A DNA stretch of 40,824 nucleotides from a virus: positions 1 to 40,824 of IMG/VR virus record IMGVR_UViG_3300032722_000054. One strand, given 5' to 3'. Numbering within the stretch: the stretch's first letter is position 1; every line of letters begins with the position of its first letter. The translations under genes were made by a program, and so were the position numbers. Below the pieces are notes generated by a model. That model was not told the DNA's origin, searched no databases, and was given only the letters and a program-made list of their open reading frames with translations. Below are positions 1-5,366 of this stretch, piece by piece.

Positions 1-71
1 GCCCAGATAACCACCCCGGAAAGCAGCAGAACAAACCAGACCATCCTGGGCGAATGATTCTCATCCAACAT
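1..71 (-). CDS. Small membrane protein, cut by the left window edge
   Basis: The ATG at 71 opens a frame that runs off the left edge after 23 full codons. A short polar start (MLDENHSPRM) is followed by a hydrophobic stretch (VWFVLLLSGVVIWA), the first part of a membrane helix. It overlaps the upstream gene by 11 bases (ATGTTGGATGA), so it is translationally coupled. If the window is circular, the frame continues without a shift into the ORF ending at 40734. That would give a 53-residue protein with one complete helix and a charged tail. Function unknown; it is too small to assign to holins or any named family. Confidence 0.55.
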   Translation of the reverse strand, partial: MLDENHSPRMVWFVLLLSGVVIW

Positions 72-216
72 GGCTGAAGTCCTCCGGGAGTTCTCCAAGA
101 CTGGCCAACGCGGCGAGCCAGGCGTCGAGGGCTTTGCCCGACAAGAAATAAATCTTCCCGGCCTCCACGACTCCCCCGTAGGCTTCCGCGAGGCTTTGTT
201 TTGCTTTAGCTGTCAT
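61..216 (-). CDS. Small hypothetical protein, 51 aa
   Basis: The start overlaps the stop of the preceding 125-residue gene in an ATGA junction, and the end overlaps the next membrane-protein start. The protein starts MTAKAKQSLAEAYGG and contains FLSGKALDAWLAALASLGEL, a mostly helical stretch, then an acidic end. No family recognised. Coupling on both sides and codon use like its neighbours support it as a real gene of the leftward operon. Small proteins in this position of phage early operons are often host-interaction factors, but nothing in the sequence shows that here. Confidence 0.6.
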   Translation of the reverse strand: MTAKAKQSLAEAYGGVVEAGKIYFLSGKALDAWLAALASLGELPEDFSHVG

Positions 217-590
217 GACTGCTGTTCCTCTTCTTCGATTCCATAGTCCACGCTGTCGTATTCCGCGAGGTCAGCCCAGATAGCCGTTTGCTGTCCGGCC
301 TCGAACGCCTCCCAGAGTTCATCCCCGAACTCGGAAGAGTTGAACTCATGGGCGTTTTGCTCAAACGGGGAGAAGTCCCTCGCCTCATCCGCTGCCTCGA
401 AACAAGTGTCCTCATGCACCTCTCGGATATTTTCCGCCGTGACCTTGACTCGGCCGAGTGAACCCGTCCACAAGACCTGACCTAGGCTCGGCACGTTGTG
501 ACAAGCAATGCCGTGTCCATGGCTCCAGCCGCGTTGCCACGCGGAAGAAAGCAGGTCGTCGGCGGAATATGGAAATGGTGTGACTGGCAT
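213..590 (-). CDS. Acidic hypothetical protein, 125 aa
   Basis: Preceded by GAGAGGAG about 8 bases before the ATG, inside the tail of the tiny upstream ORF. The N-terminal third has an aromatic and small-residue pattern with a GWSHGHG motif (residues 21-27). The second half is very acidic and ends EEEEQQS. The stop overlaps the next start (ATGA). No family is recognised. The strong negative charge is compatible with a DNA-mimic or inhibitor role, but that is speculation; only its place in the early leftward operon is clear. Confidence 0.75.
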   Translation of the reverse strand: MPVTPFPYSADDLLSSAWQRGWSHGHGIACHNVPSLGQVLWTGSLGRVKVTAENIREVHEDTCFEAADEARDFSPFEQNAHEFNSSEFGDELWEAFEAGQQTAIWADLAEYDSVDYGIEEEEQQS

Positions 591-593
591 GGC

Positions 594-668
594 TTACACT
601 CCTCTCAACATATGGCGTTCCTTAGCCGTAACTTCGTGCTTCCCACGAAAAGCTCTTGGCGCGATCAT
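594..668 (-). CDS. Possible 24-residue coupled peptide
   Basis: This very short frame (MIAPRAFRGK... ending MLRGV) starts at an ATGA overlap with the 47-residue gene before it. It ends 3 bases before the next start and contains that gene's ribosome binding site. It may be a real peptide, or simply a translated spacer keeping ribosomes moving to the 125-residue gene. The only evidence is the exact stop/start overlap and spacing. Confidence 0.35.
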   Translation of the reverse strand: MIAPRAFRGKHEVTAKERHMLRGV

Positions 669-808
669 GCTGCCATCGTTCGAGATAAAGATTCGGGAAT
701 TGTCAGGAAAAATCCAAATATTTCCTTGTGAAAATCTTCGTAAAGATTTTCGGGGTCATCTTCCCAGATTTGTTCGCATTTTTTGGCAAAGCTGGCTGCT
801 ATTGACAT
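665..808 (-). CDS. Small hypothetical protein, 47 aa
   Basis: A strong ribosome site (GGAGGAG) sits 7 bases before the ATG at 808. The protein begins MSIAASFAKKCEQIWEDD, with an acidic aromatic middle (ENLYEDFHKEIFGFF), consistent with two short helices. The stop overlaps the next frame (ATGA). It explains most of an otherwise empty stretch between the 125- and 162-residue genes. No family recognised and no function can be assigned. Confidence 0.6.
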   Translation of the reverse strand: MSIAASFAKKCEQIWEDDPENLYEDFHKEIFGFFLTIPESLSRTMAA

Positions 809-825
809 GATTTAGGCTCCTCCGG

Positions 826-1314
826 TCAAAAATTCAACTCAACATTCCTTGCGTCGATTGGCGCGGCCTTGGCCTCCCGGCTGGCGCGAGCTTTCGCCGC
901 TCCGGCTAGGCCAGCCGCCGTAACCCCGGCTGGAATTTTCCGCACTGTCACCCCGCCGCCGACGTCCCGAGCTTGGTATCTCGCATCGTTCTCATGACTA
1001 CTGCGATGTACCATCTTTGGGGACAAACCTCGAGCGACTGCAAGGTCGAACTGACAGAACGGACAGCGGGAATCCGGGAACATGCTGTGGCGTTCCCAAT
1101 GCTGCAGCTGCTGCCGAGTCGGCGCGCCGTCGGAGCCGAGTTCGGTCCGGGACTGGGCTTGGGACAACAAGATTCGCCGGATGGTGTCGGCGGGGTTCAC
1201 TGTGCTGGTTTGCCGCAGCGGAACAACACGTGCCGCTCCTCCGCTGCCTGGTAGCTCGATTTGGAGCCCGCCGTCTGGGGACAAGCTGACGATTAAACTT
1301 GGATTGGCTGGCAT
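826..1314 (-). CDS. Putative zinc-binding protein, 162 aa
   Basis: GGAGGG lies upstream of the ATG at 1314. The middle of the protein carries C84-x2-C87 (RCPFCQ), then H103-x3-H107 (VHRSSH), a spacing close to a C2H2 zinc finger with a long loop. The C-terminal third is rich in Ala, Arg and Lys (AGLAGAAKARASREAKA) and probably helical. The last residues, VELNF, resemble the acidic/hydrophobic Phe tails of two other early proteins here (PELDF, ADIDF). Zinc binding and nucleic-acid binding are inferred from the motif alone; no named family was recognised. Confidence 0.7.
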   Translation of the reverse strand: MPANPSLIVSLSPDGGLQIELPGSGGAARVVPLRQTSTVNPADTIRRILLSQAQSRTELGSDGAPTRQQLQHWERHSMFPDSRCPFCQFDLAVARGLSPKMVHRSSHENDARYQARDVGGGVTVRKIPAGVTAAGLAGAAKARASREAKAAPIDARNVELNF

Positions 1315-1331
1315 GACTTTGCTCCCTCCGG

Positions 1332-1595
1332 TCAGAAATCTAGCTCAGGCAAAGTGGCGACAAACTTTGCCGCGTCTGGATGGTCGAAACCATAAACCTC
1401 TGCTGTGGACTTCGCGAACAAGGTCAAAGCGCGCTCGATGGCAGCCAGCGAAATTGGCCCTGGCCTCGTCCAGACGGCTTTGAACGGCAGGTTCCAGATG
1501 ACTTCCTTGACCTCTCGCGGGAGGAGGTCAAATTGTTCCAAAGACTGCTTCACGTGGGGAAGTCCGACGCATCGGACTGTGTTGAGATTTGACAT
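1332..1595 (-). CDS. Hypothetical protein, 87 aa, with PELDF tail
   Basis: The frame stays open upstream to 1712, but the ATG at 1595 is preferred. It follows a GGAGCCTTCCCC leader nearly identical to that of the gene starting at 2551, and the upstream part would translate a hairpin-rich leader. The protein (MSNLNTVRC...) looks helical and globular with no membrane segment, and ends LPELDF. The preceding bases hold the repeated leader described separately. No family recognised. Confidence 0.7.
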   Translation of the reverse strand: MSNLNTVRCVGLPHVKQSLEQFDLLPREVKEVIWNLPFKAVWTRPGPISLAAIERALTLFAKSTAEVYGFDHPDAAKFVATLPELDF

Positions 1596-1632
1596 GGGGA
1601 AGGCTCCATGAATAGGAACGCGCGAAGCGCGT
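1596..1632 (-). repeat. Early leader repeat, copy 1
   Basis: Read on the minus strand, CGCGCTTCGCGCG is followed by TGGAGCCTTCCCC and then the ATG at 1595. The same order (GC hairpin with a CTT loop, short spacer, GGAGCCTTC) precedes the gene at 2551. The GGAG probably serves as the ribosome site and the hairpin caps or insulates the leader. Confidence 0.5.
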
Positions 1633-1724
1633 ACCCGATAGGGAACAATACCCGTGGGGCCGTGGAAAGTCAACGCCCGTTGGCGATCCCGCGCGTCGCG
1701 CGGCCATGCCAAAATTCGGTCCCC
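1596..1724 (-). promoter_or_regulatory. Hairpin-rich leader between early genes
   Basis: This 129-base gap has no convincing gene. It holds two tight GC hairpins: ACGCGC-GAA-GCGCGT at 1618-1632, and CCGCGCG/CGCGCGG at 1689-1703 with almost no loop. The first lies just before the GGAGCC ribosome region of the 87-residue gene and recurs in altered form ahead of the 179-residue gene. They may attenuate transcription or protect the mRNA; neither is followed by a run of T. Confidence 0.45.
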
Positions 1725-2012
1725 TTATGCCTTTTTGTTATCCCTTTCTCGAGCCTCTCTTGCCTCTTTCCACTTTTGCTCCCTCGCATCGTTTTCAAGT
1801 TTCACAAGCACCAAATCAAGCGCTCGGGAAGTCCGTTCTTTCGCGGCGGAGACAACGGCGGTGAGAAGATCGGAAAAGTCAGCCTGGCTGATGTTCCCGA
1901 TCGCGGCTTTGTTCGCGATGGCTGCCACGTCTTTTCTGATTCGTATGTTTTCTCGATGGAGTTCAAGGAGCCCGTCGAGAATCGCATTTGTTTCTCCTGG
2001 TGTGAACATCAT
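1725..2012 (-). CDS. Helical hypothetical protein, 95 aa
   Basis: The ATG overlaps the end of the preceding 179-residue gene (TGATG). The sequence MMFTPGETNAILDGLLELHR continues as an almost wholly helical, charged protein with heptad-like spacing of Ile/Leu/Val. It ends in a highly basic/acidic helix (KWKEAREARERDNKKA). It is probably a small oligomeric or partner-binding protein. No family recognised. The coupling suggests it acts with the 179-residue protein. Confidence 0.7.
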   Translation of the reverse strand: MMFTPGETNAILDGLLELHRENIRIRKDVAAIANKAAIGNISQADFSDLLTAVVSAAKERTSRALDLVLVKLENDAREQKWKEAREARERDNKKA

Positions 2013-2551
2013 CAGACCAACCCCGCGTCTTTGGTGTCTTGCATTACCTTTTCTCTAAACGCGCGTCCTTCGGCCTCTTTGAGCGCTGCGGGGTTTGGTA
2101 CCCGTTGAACCATATCGAACATTGCGGCGTTTGCCGCGTCGGCTGGGTCTATTCGTCCAGCCGCGGTTGTTTCGCGGGAGAGGGTCGAAGTGTGGGATTG
2201 TTCGATTTGGTCATTGCGACTGGGGAATTGGCTGGTAGGCTGACGATTCCAGGCCGGTGCAACCAGTCCTTGGCGCTTGCGTCTTTTGTACCGCAGCATT
2301 GCCTCGTTTCGTTTATGAGTTAGGGAATAATGGATTAGCTCGGCCTTGATCACGCTGTAGGCAATTGCGATGTTCTTTTCCGACTCGGGCACAAGTAACG
2401 CGATCGCGTCGAAAAACTCGCGGGAGGTTACATCTCCGTGGAGGAGAGATTCACAAGCTATTCTGATTGTGGCGACCATTTCCCGATAGGTCTGGGCGAT
2501 CGACTCGGCCGAGTCGATGATTTCTTTGATGCGGGACTGCGTGATAGGCAT
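2012..2551 (-). CDS. First gene of the leftward operon, 179 aa
   Basis: The ATG at 2551 follows the GGAGCCTTCTCCC leader. Residues 1-80 are helical (MPITQSRIKEIIDSAESIAQ...), followed by a very basic patch (RYKRRKRQ near residue 88) and then a low-complexity Gln/Ser/Thr linker. A final helical section contains FREKVMQDTKDAGLV. The basic patch could bind nucleic acid. As the first leftward gene, nearest the divergent control region, it is likely an early protein. No family recognised. Confidence 0.75.
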   Translation of the reverse strand: MPITQSRIKEIIDSAESIAQTYREMVATIRIACESLLHGDVTSREFFDAIALLVPESEKNIAIAYSVIKAELIHYSLTHKRNEAMLRYKRRKRQGLVAPAWNRQPTSQFPSRNDQIEQSHTSTLSRETTAAGRIDPADAANAAMFDMVQRVPNPAALKEAEGRAFREKVMQDTKDAGLV

Positions 2552-2595
2552 GGGAGAAGGCTCCAGGATGGCGCGAAGTGGCGCGCAAGCGCGAC
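2552..2595 (-). repeat. Early leader repeat, copy 2
   Basis: On the minus strand, CGCGCTTGCGCG is followed by a spacer, TGGAGCCTTCTCCC and the ATG at 2551. It matches copy 1 in order and in most bases. The shared block suggests a common translation or RNA-processing signal for early leftward genes. Confidence 0.5.
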
Positions 2596-2654
2596 AAAGG
2601 GTAGGTAGGGGTATGGTAACATGTATTGTATAACACGATATGCCGTCTTAGTCG

Positions 2655-2664
2655 CCTTCCGTCC
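2655..2664 (-). repeat. GGACGGAAGG iteron, inverted copy
   Basis: Exact 10-base match on the minus strand to two direct copies at 2808 and 2892, all in the divergent region around the AT-rich tract. This is the iterated arrangement expected of initiator or regulator sites, but three copies is a small number. Confidence 0.4.
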
Positions 2665-2807
2665 ACGGGCCAAGGGACTCGTTCGGGCAAGCGTGGACCG
2701 AGGGGAAGGCTAGAGTTTTCTTGTTTTTATATATAAAAAAAAAATGTAGTAAACCGACTGAGAAGAAAAAATGATCCATTCGCCACAATCCGGGAAGATT
2801 GGACAAG

Positions 2808-2817
2808 GGACGGAAGG
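2808..2817 (+). repeat. GGACGGAAGG iteron, direct copy 1
   Basis: Exact copy of the 10-mer, 84 bases before the next direct copy. The context GGGACGGAAGG is shared with the copy at 2892. Confidence 0.4.
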
Positions 2818-2841
2818 AAGCCCAGTAAGGCGAATGTAATG

Positions 2842-2870
2842 TTTGACCGTCAAACCATGGACCGGGGACG
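2842..2870 (-). promoter_or_regulatory. Palindromic CCATRG-TTTGA-N3-TCAAA site, copy C
   Basis: On the minus strand the site reads CCCCGGTCCATGG then TTTGACGGTCAAAC. Copies lie at 16554 (plus strand) and 35660 (minus strand). Each is oriented with local transcription, this one toward the leftward early operon. The inverted repeat TTTGAC/GTCAAA suits a dimeric DNA-binding protein; the conserved flank on one side could make it a directional promoter element. Confidence 0.5.
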
Positions 2871-2891
2871 GCGGGGCAAGGAATGGGCGGG

Positions 2892-2901
2892 GGACGGAAG
2901 G
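2892..2901 (+). repeat. GGACGGAAGG iteron, direct copy 2
   Basis: Exact copy of the 10-mer, about 30 bases to the right of the palindromic CCATGG-TTTGAC site. Confidence 0.4.
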
Positions 2902-3117
2902 CACGCGGGACAACATATGGCTTTGTCCAATACGCCAAATGGTATCCCATGGCGCGTTTCGACTTGCCCGACTCCATACTACATCCGCGCCCATGCGCCC
3001 GCCCACGCGCGTGTCAAACATTGCCCGGTCGCACCACTGGCCAATCCAAGTCATACCCCGGCCTAATTTTAGTATGGCCGATTTTTGAAAAAATTTCCAC
3101 CAGTCCCAAAATTGTTG

Positions 3118-3146
3118 TTGACGGGGAAGTCAATCCGAGCGATAAC
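3118..3146 (+). promoter_or_regulatory. Sigma70-like promoter for the 200-residue gene
   Basis: TTGACG at 3118-3123 is separated by exactly 17 bases from GATAAC at 3141-3146, a reasonable match to -35 and -10 boxes. It lies about 50 bases before the start codon of the next gene, with a small hairpin (GAAGCG/CGCTTC) in the leader. Together with the strong terminator at 3808 it suggests a single-gene transcript. Confidence 0.5.
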
Positions 3147-3193
3147 GAACCCATAGAAGCGAACGGCGCTTCTAAACCAAAGGAAAAGTCACC

Positions 3194-3796
3194 ATGTCTT
3201 ACGTCACTTCAATTGACGGCTTTGATTTTCCCCATGACGCCATTTCGGCCAAGAATAAGGATACGCTGATTCGTCGCACGATTAAGCATATCATGAACAA
3301 CGAAACGTCGTCGGCTGTTGTTGCTAAGCTCCGCGGGGAAGCCGTCAAGGCTCTCGGCGAAAATGCCAGCGAGGAAGCGAAAGAAGCCGCCTGGGAGTCG
3401 GTCAAGTTTGACAAGACCAATCCTGACCATCTCGCTTTGAAGAAAGAAGAGCAAGGCAAGCGCGCGCAAACTATCCTCCATGGCGAAATCGGCGAGTCTA
3501 CTCGCGCGCCGAGCCAGACGCCGCTTGAGGCCGAGATTGCCCGCATTGTCCGCGACCGCGTGATTGCGGTCCTGGTCGGCAAGGGGATACTTGACAAGGG
3601 CCGCAAGCTGCCTAAGCCGGAGCAGACCTTCGCGACGAACAAAGGCGTTCGGACTTTCGGGGACATGTGCGAGGGGTATTACAACGTCAATCGGGCCTCA
3701 GTAGACAAAGACGCCCAGGCATCTCTCGATCGCAAGGCCCGTGAAGCGGCGAAGTTGCAGGCGGAAGCGGCGAAGAGCGCCGACATCGACTTCTAA
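3194..3796 (+). CDS. Putative abundant early protein, 200 aa
   Basis: AAAGGAAAAG precedes the ATG. The protein (MSYVTSIDGFDFPHD...) is soluble and mostly charged and helical, with no recognised domain. The C-terminal 30 residues are an Ala/Lys/Glu-rich helix ending SADIDF. That acidic Phe-terminated tail recalls, without matching, the tips of single-stranded DNA-binding proteins. It stands alone between a promoter-like sequence and a perfect terminator hairpin, an arrangement typical of a strongly expressed gene. Function unknown; a DNA-binding or replication accessory role is one possibility. It is the first gene of the rightward arm. Confidence 0.8.
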   Translation: MSYVTSIDGFDFPHDAISAKNKDTLIRRTIKHIMNNETSSAVVAKLRGEAVKALGENASEEAKEAAWESVKFDKTNPDHLALKKEEQGKRAQTILHGEIGESTRAPSQTPLEAEIARIVRDRVIAVLVGKGILDKGRKLPKPEQTFATNKGVRTFGDMCEGYYNVNRASVDKDAQASLDRKAREAAKLQAEAAKSADIDF

Positions 3797-3807
3797 AAAT
3801 TGGTTCT

Positions 3808-3844
3808 CGCCCCGCAAGAATAATCTTTGCGGGGCGATTTTTTT
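3808..3844 (+). terminator. Rho-independent terminator
   Basis: A perfect 10-base stem CGCCCCGCAA/TTGCGGGGCG with a 9-base loop is followed by ATTTTTTT. It sits 12 bases after the stop of the 200-residue gene and should end that transcript efficiently. Confidence 0.92.
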
Positions 3845-3882
3845 CGTGGTACCTTGACCATACCACCAAGGAGAACCCCGAC

Positions 3883-4125
3883 ATGAGCACGAAGTATTAC
3901 GATGTTTATATCTGGAAGTCCGACATTCGCCATGATAGCTATGACTATCTCGCGACTACCGAACTAGGCAATCTTCCGATGTTGTTCAACGTTCATCACG
4001 ATGTTCTCCCTCGTGTAGAACGCGAAGCGCCAACCGAGGCCGGATGCGTGTTACACTTCAATGGCCGGAAAGTTGTCGGGAATGGAGAAGGCTTGATCGT
4101 ATTCAAGTCAACCATTGCGAAATAG
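3883..4125 (+). CDS. Small hypothetical protein, 80 aa
   Basis: AAGGAG lies 8 bases upstream of the ATG. The protein begins MSTKYYDVYIWKSDIRHDSY and alternates hydrophobic and polar residues, suggesting a small beta-rich fold. There is one Cys and no membrane segment. It is bracketed by two terminator-type hairpins (3808 and 4171), so it may be its own unit, although no clear promoter is visible in the 86-base gap before it. No family recognised. Confidence 0.75.
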   Translation: MSTKYYDVYIWKSDIRHDSYDYLATTELGNLPMLFNVHHDVLPRVEREAPTEAGCVLHFNGRKVVGNGEGLIVFKSTIAK

Positions 4126-4170
4126 TTGGCATTTGCCAACCAGGCCAACATCCAACATCCAACATCGAAC

Positions 4171-4195
4171 GGGGCGAGCAATCGCCCCTTTTCTT
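4171..4195 (+). terminator. Rho-independent terminator
   Basis: A GGGGCGA/TCGCCCC stem with a GCAA loop is followed by TTTTCTTT, 46 bases after the 80-residue gene. Just before it are the small hairpin GTTGGC/GCCAAC and three tandem AACATC(C/G) units (about 4147-4168). It probably ends the transcript of the small gene and isolates the structured element that follows. Confidence 0.85.
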
Positions 4196-4239
4196 TGCGT
4201 TCAATACCCCGCTTCACACTTCCCCGGCAAAAACAAGCT

Positions 4240-4630
4240 GATCCCATCCCGACTCGACCGGGGGACTGGCCGAGGTAGAGAGCCTGGAGGCGAGGTCGGG
4301 ACCACCGCTGACATTTTTGGCCCAAAACACTATGGCTCGATTTTGGGCGAAGCCGGGGCCATGCCAGCCGCAGTCGCCAGAACATCCGATGTGAATTTTG
4401 CCTTGTCCATCCTTGCCCAATTCCTCCAATTCCCCCTTGACTTCCTGGCCAAAACAGTACAAACTTCTCCCCGAGGTCTCAGGAACCCCTCTTCCTGCTG
4501 ATTCTCGGCGCGTGGTGGCGGGGAGCCTACCAGTCGCCAAAGCCGTGCCAGCCGTGGCTTTGGTCGGGTGATGCCCAAAAGTACTGGTAGGCTCTTGCCC
4601 TCCGCGTCTGCGTTCATCGAGAGCCACCAC
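4240..4630 (+). ncRNA. Candidate structured RNA or packaging element before terS
   Basis: This gene-poor stretch holds four separate inverted-repeat groups. A: TCCCGAC (4247) with GTCGGGA (4295), extended past a one-base bulge. B: GCCCAAAA (4320) with TTTTGGGC (4341). C: CCGAG/CTCGG (4471/4504) enclosing CAGGAA/TTCCTG (4480/4492). D: three nested arms, GTGGTGGC/GCCACCAC (4512/4623), GAGCCTACCAGT/ACTGGTAGGCTC (4523/4583) and CCAAAGCC/GGCTTTGG (4537/4556). All these pairs are exact. The element starts after a terminator and ends one base before the TTG of the small terminase gene. It could be a non-coding RNA, a translation-control leader, or a DNA packaging site. Confidence 0.55.
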
Positions 4631-4631
4631 C

Positions 4632-5366
4632 TTGAACCACAACGTCGCGAGCCAGGTTCTCCCGCCCGCCCTAGCCGAGGAAAGCCTCGACGACGAGGTC
4701 AACGGAGCCGCGCGCCGGGATGACGGGACCGAGATTCCGCTCCCGATCGCGCTTGATCTCGACCTCGACACCATCTTTCTCCCCCAAATGGCTTTCGGCC
4801 AGGTCGTCAAGCCGTATGAAGTCGTCATTGTCCGGGAACTGCAGGACAGCGACCTGGCGGCGCTTCTCTCCCCGACGACGCCGAAGGCCCCGCCGAGCAT
4901 CAAGTCCATCCGCGCGATTCATCACAAGATTGCGCAGTTGCTGGCCCAGGGGATCCCAGTTGCGGATATCTCGCTGATGACCGGGACGCCCCCAGGGGCG
5001 ATCCGCCGGCTCGAGGCCGATCCGAGCTTCCAGGCCCTGCAAGTTCACTACACCGGAGTCGTGCAGCTCCAATTTGTCGATGTCGTCGAGCGAATGCGGG
5101 ACCTCGGCATCGCGGCGTTGGAGGAACTGAAGGAACGGCTGGAAGACCAGCCGGGAAGTTTTTCCAACGGGCAGTTGAAAGATCTGGTCGAGTCAGTGTT
5201 GACGAAACCGATGAGCGCGGTGACGTTGGCGAAAGGCTTTGCCGGAGGGGGAGCAGGTCGAGGAGGAGCCGAAGGCTCTCCCCCCGTTAAGCTCGAGATC
5301 GTCTTCAAATCGCCCAAGGCGATTGACGGGGCCAGGTTGGTGCAAGGGGAGGAGGAAGCAGAATGA
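4632..5366 (+). CDS. Putative terminase small subunit
   Basis: The protein is 244 residues from a TTG start; no ATG lies near the beginning, and the ribosome site is weak (GAGAG). An acidic N-terminal half is followed by a helix-turn-helix-like segment around residues 94-130 (IAQLLAQGIPVADISLMTG, then IRRLEADPSFQ), the layout of phage small terminase DNA-recognition domains. A helical oligomerisation stretch follows (RMRDLGIAALEELKERLED, residues 155-173), then a Gly-rich tail. It would recognise packaging sites and load DNA into the large terminase. Unusually, the large subunit is 11 kb away. A different HTH regulator is the main alternative. Confidence 0.65.
   Translation: MNHNVASQVLPPALAEESLDDEVNGAARRDDGTEIPLPIALDLDLDTIFLPQMAFGQVVKPYEVVIVRELQDSDLAALLSPTTPKAPPSIKSIRAIHHKIAQLLAQGIPVADISLMTGTPPGAIRRLEADPSFQALQVHYTGVVQLQFVDVVERMRDLGIAALEELKERLEDQPGSFSNGQLKDLVESVLTKPMSAVTLAKGFAGGGAGRGGAEGSPPVKLEIVFKSPKAIDGARLVQGEEEAE

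Larger units (their letters stand above)
2552..3193. other. Divergent control region and possible replication origin
   Basis: There is no convincing gene in 642 bases between the leftward arm (from 2551) and the rightward arm (from 3194). It contains an AT tract around 2716-2746 (TTTTTATATATAAAAAAAAA) in an otherwise GC-rich sequence, and three GGACGGAAGG 10-mers (2655-2664 inverted, 2808-2817 and 2892-2901 direct). It also contains an 8-base inverted repeat CATTCGCC/GGCGAATG flanking the middle part, one copy of the TTTGAC-C-GTCAAA palindrome at 2842, and a rightward promoter-like pair at 3118-3146. Iterons plus an AT-rich unwinding tract fit a replication origin; this is an inference. Confidence 0.5.

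Noticed and set aside
4115-4501. Plus-strand frame MRNSWHLPTRP... through the terminator
   Set aside because: It would translate a terminator hairpin and lacks a ribosome site; the composition does not match neighbouring genes.
4214-4909. Long minus-strand frame (231 codons) over the structured region and the start of terS
   Set aside because: Its upper half is antisense to the small terminase and shows low-complexity Ser/Arg sequence. The lower part looks slightly protein-like but has no start codon with a ribosome site, and overlaps the inverted repeats. Not supported as a gene.
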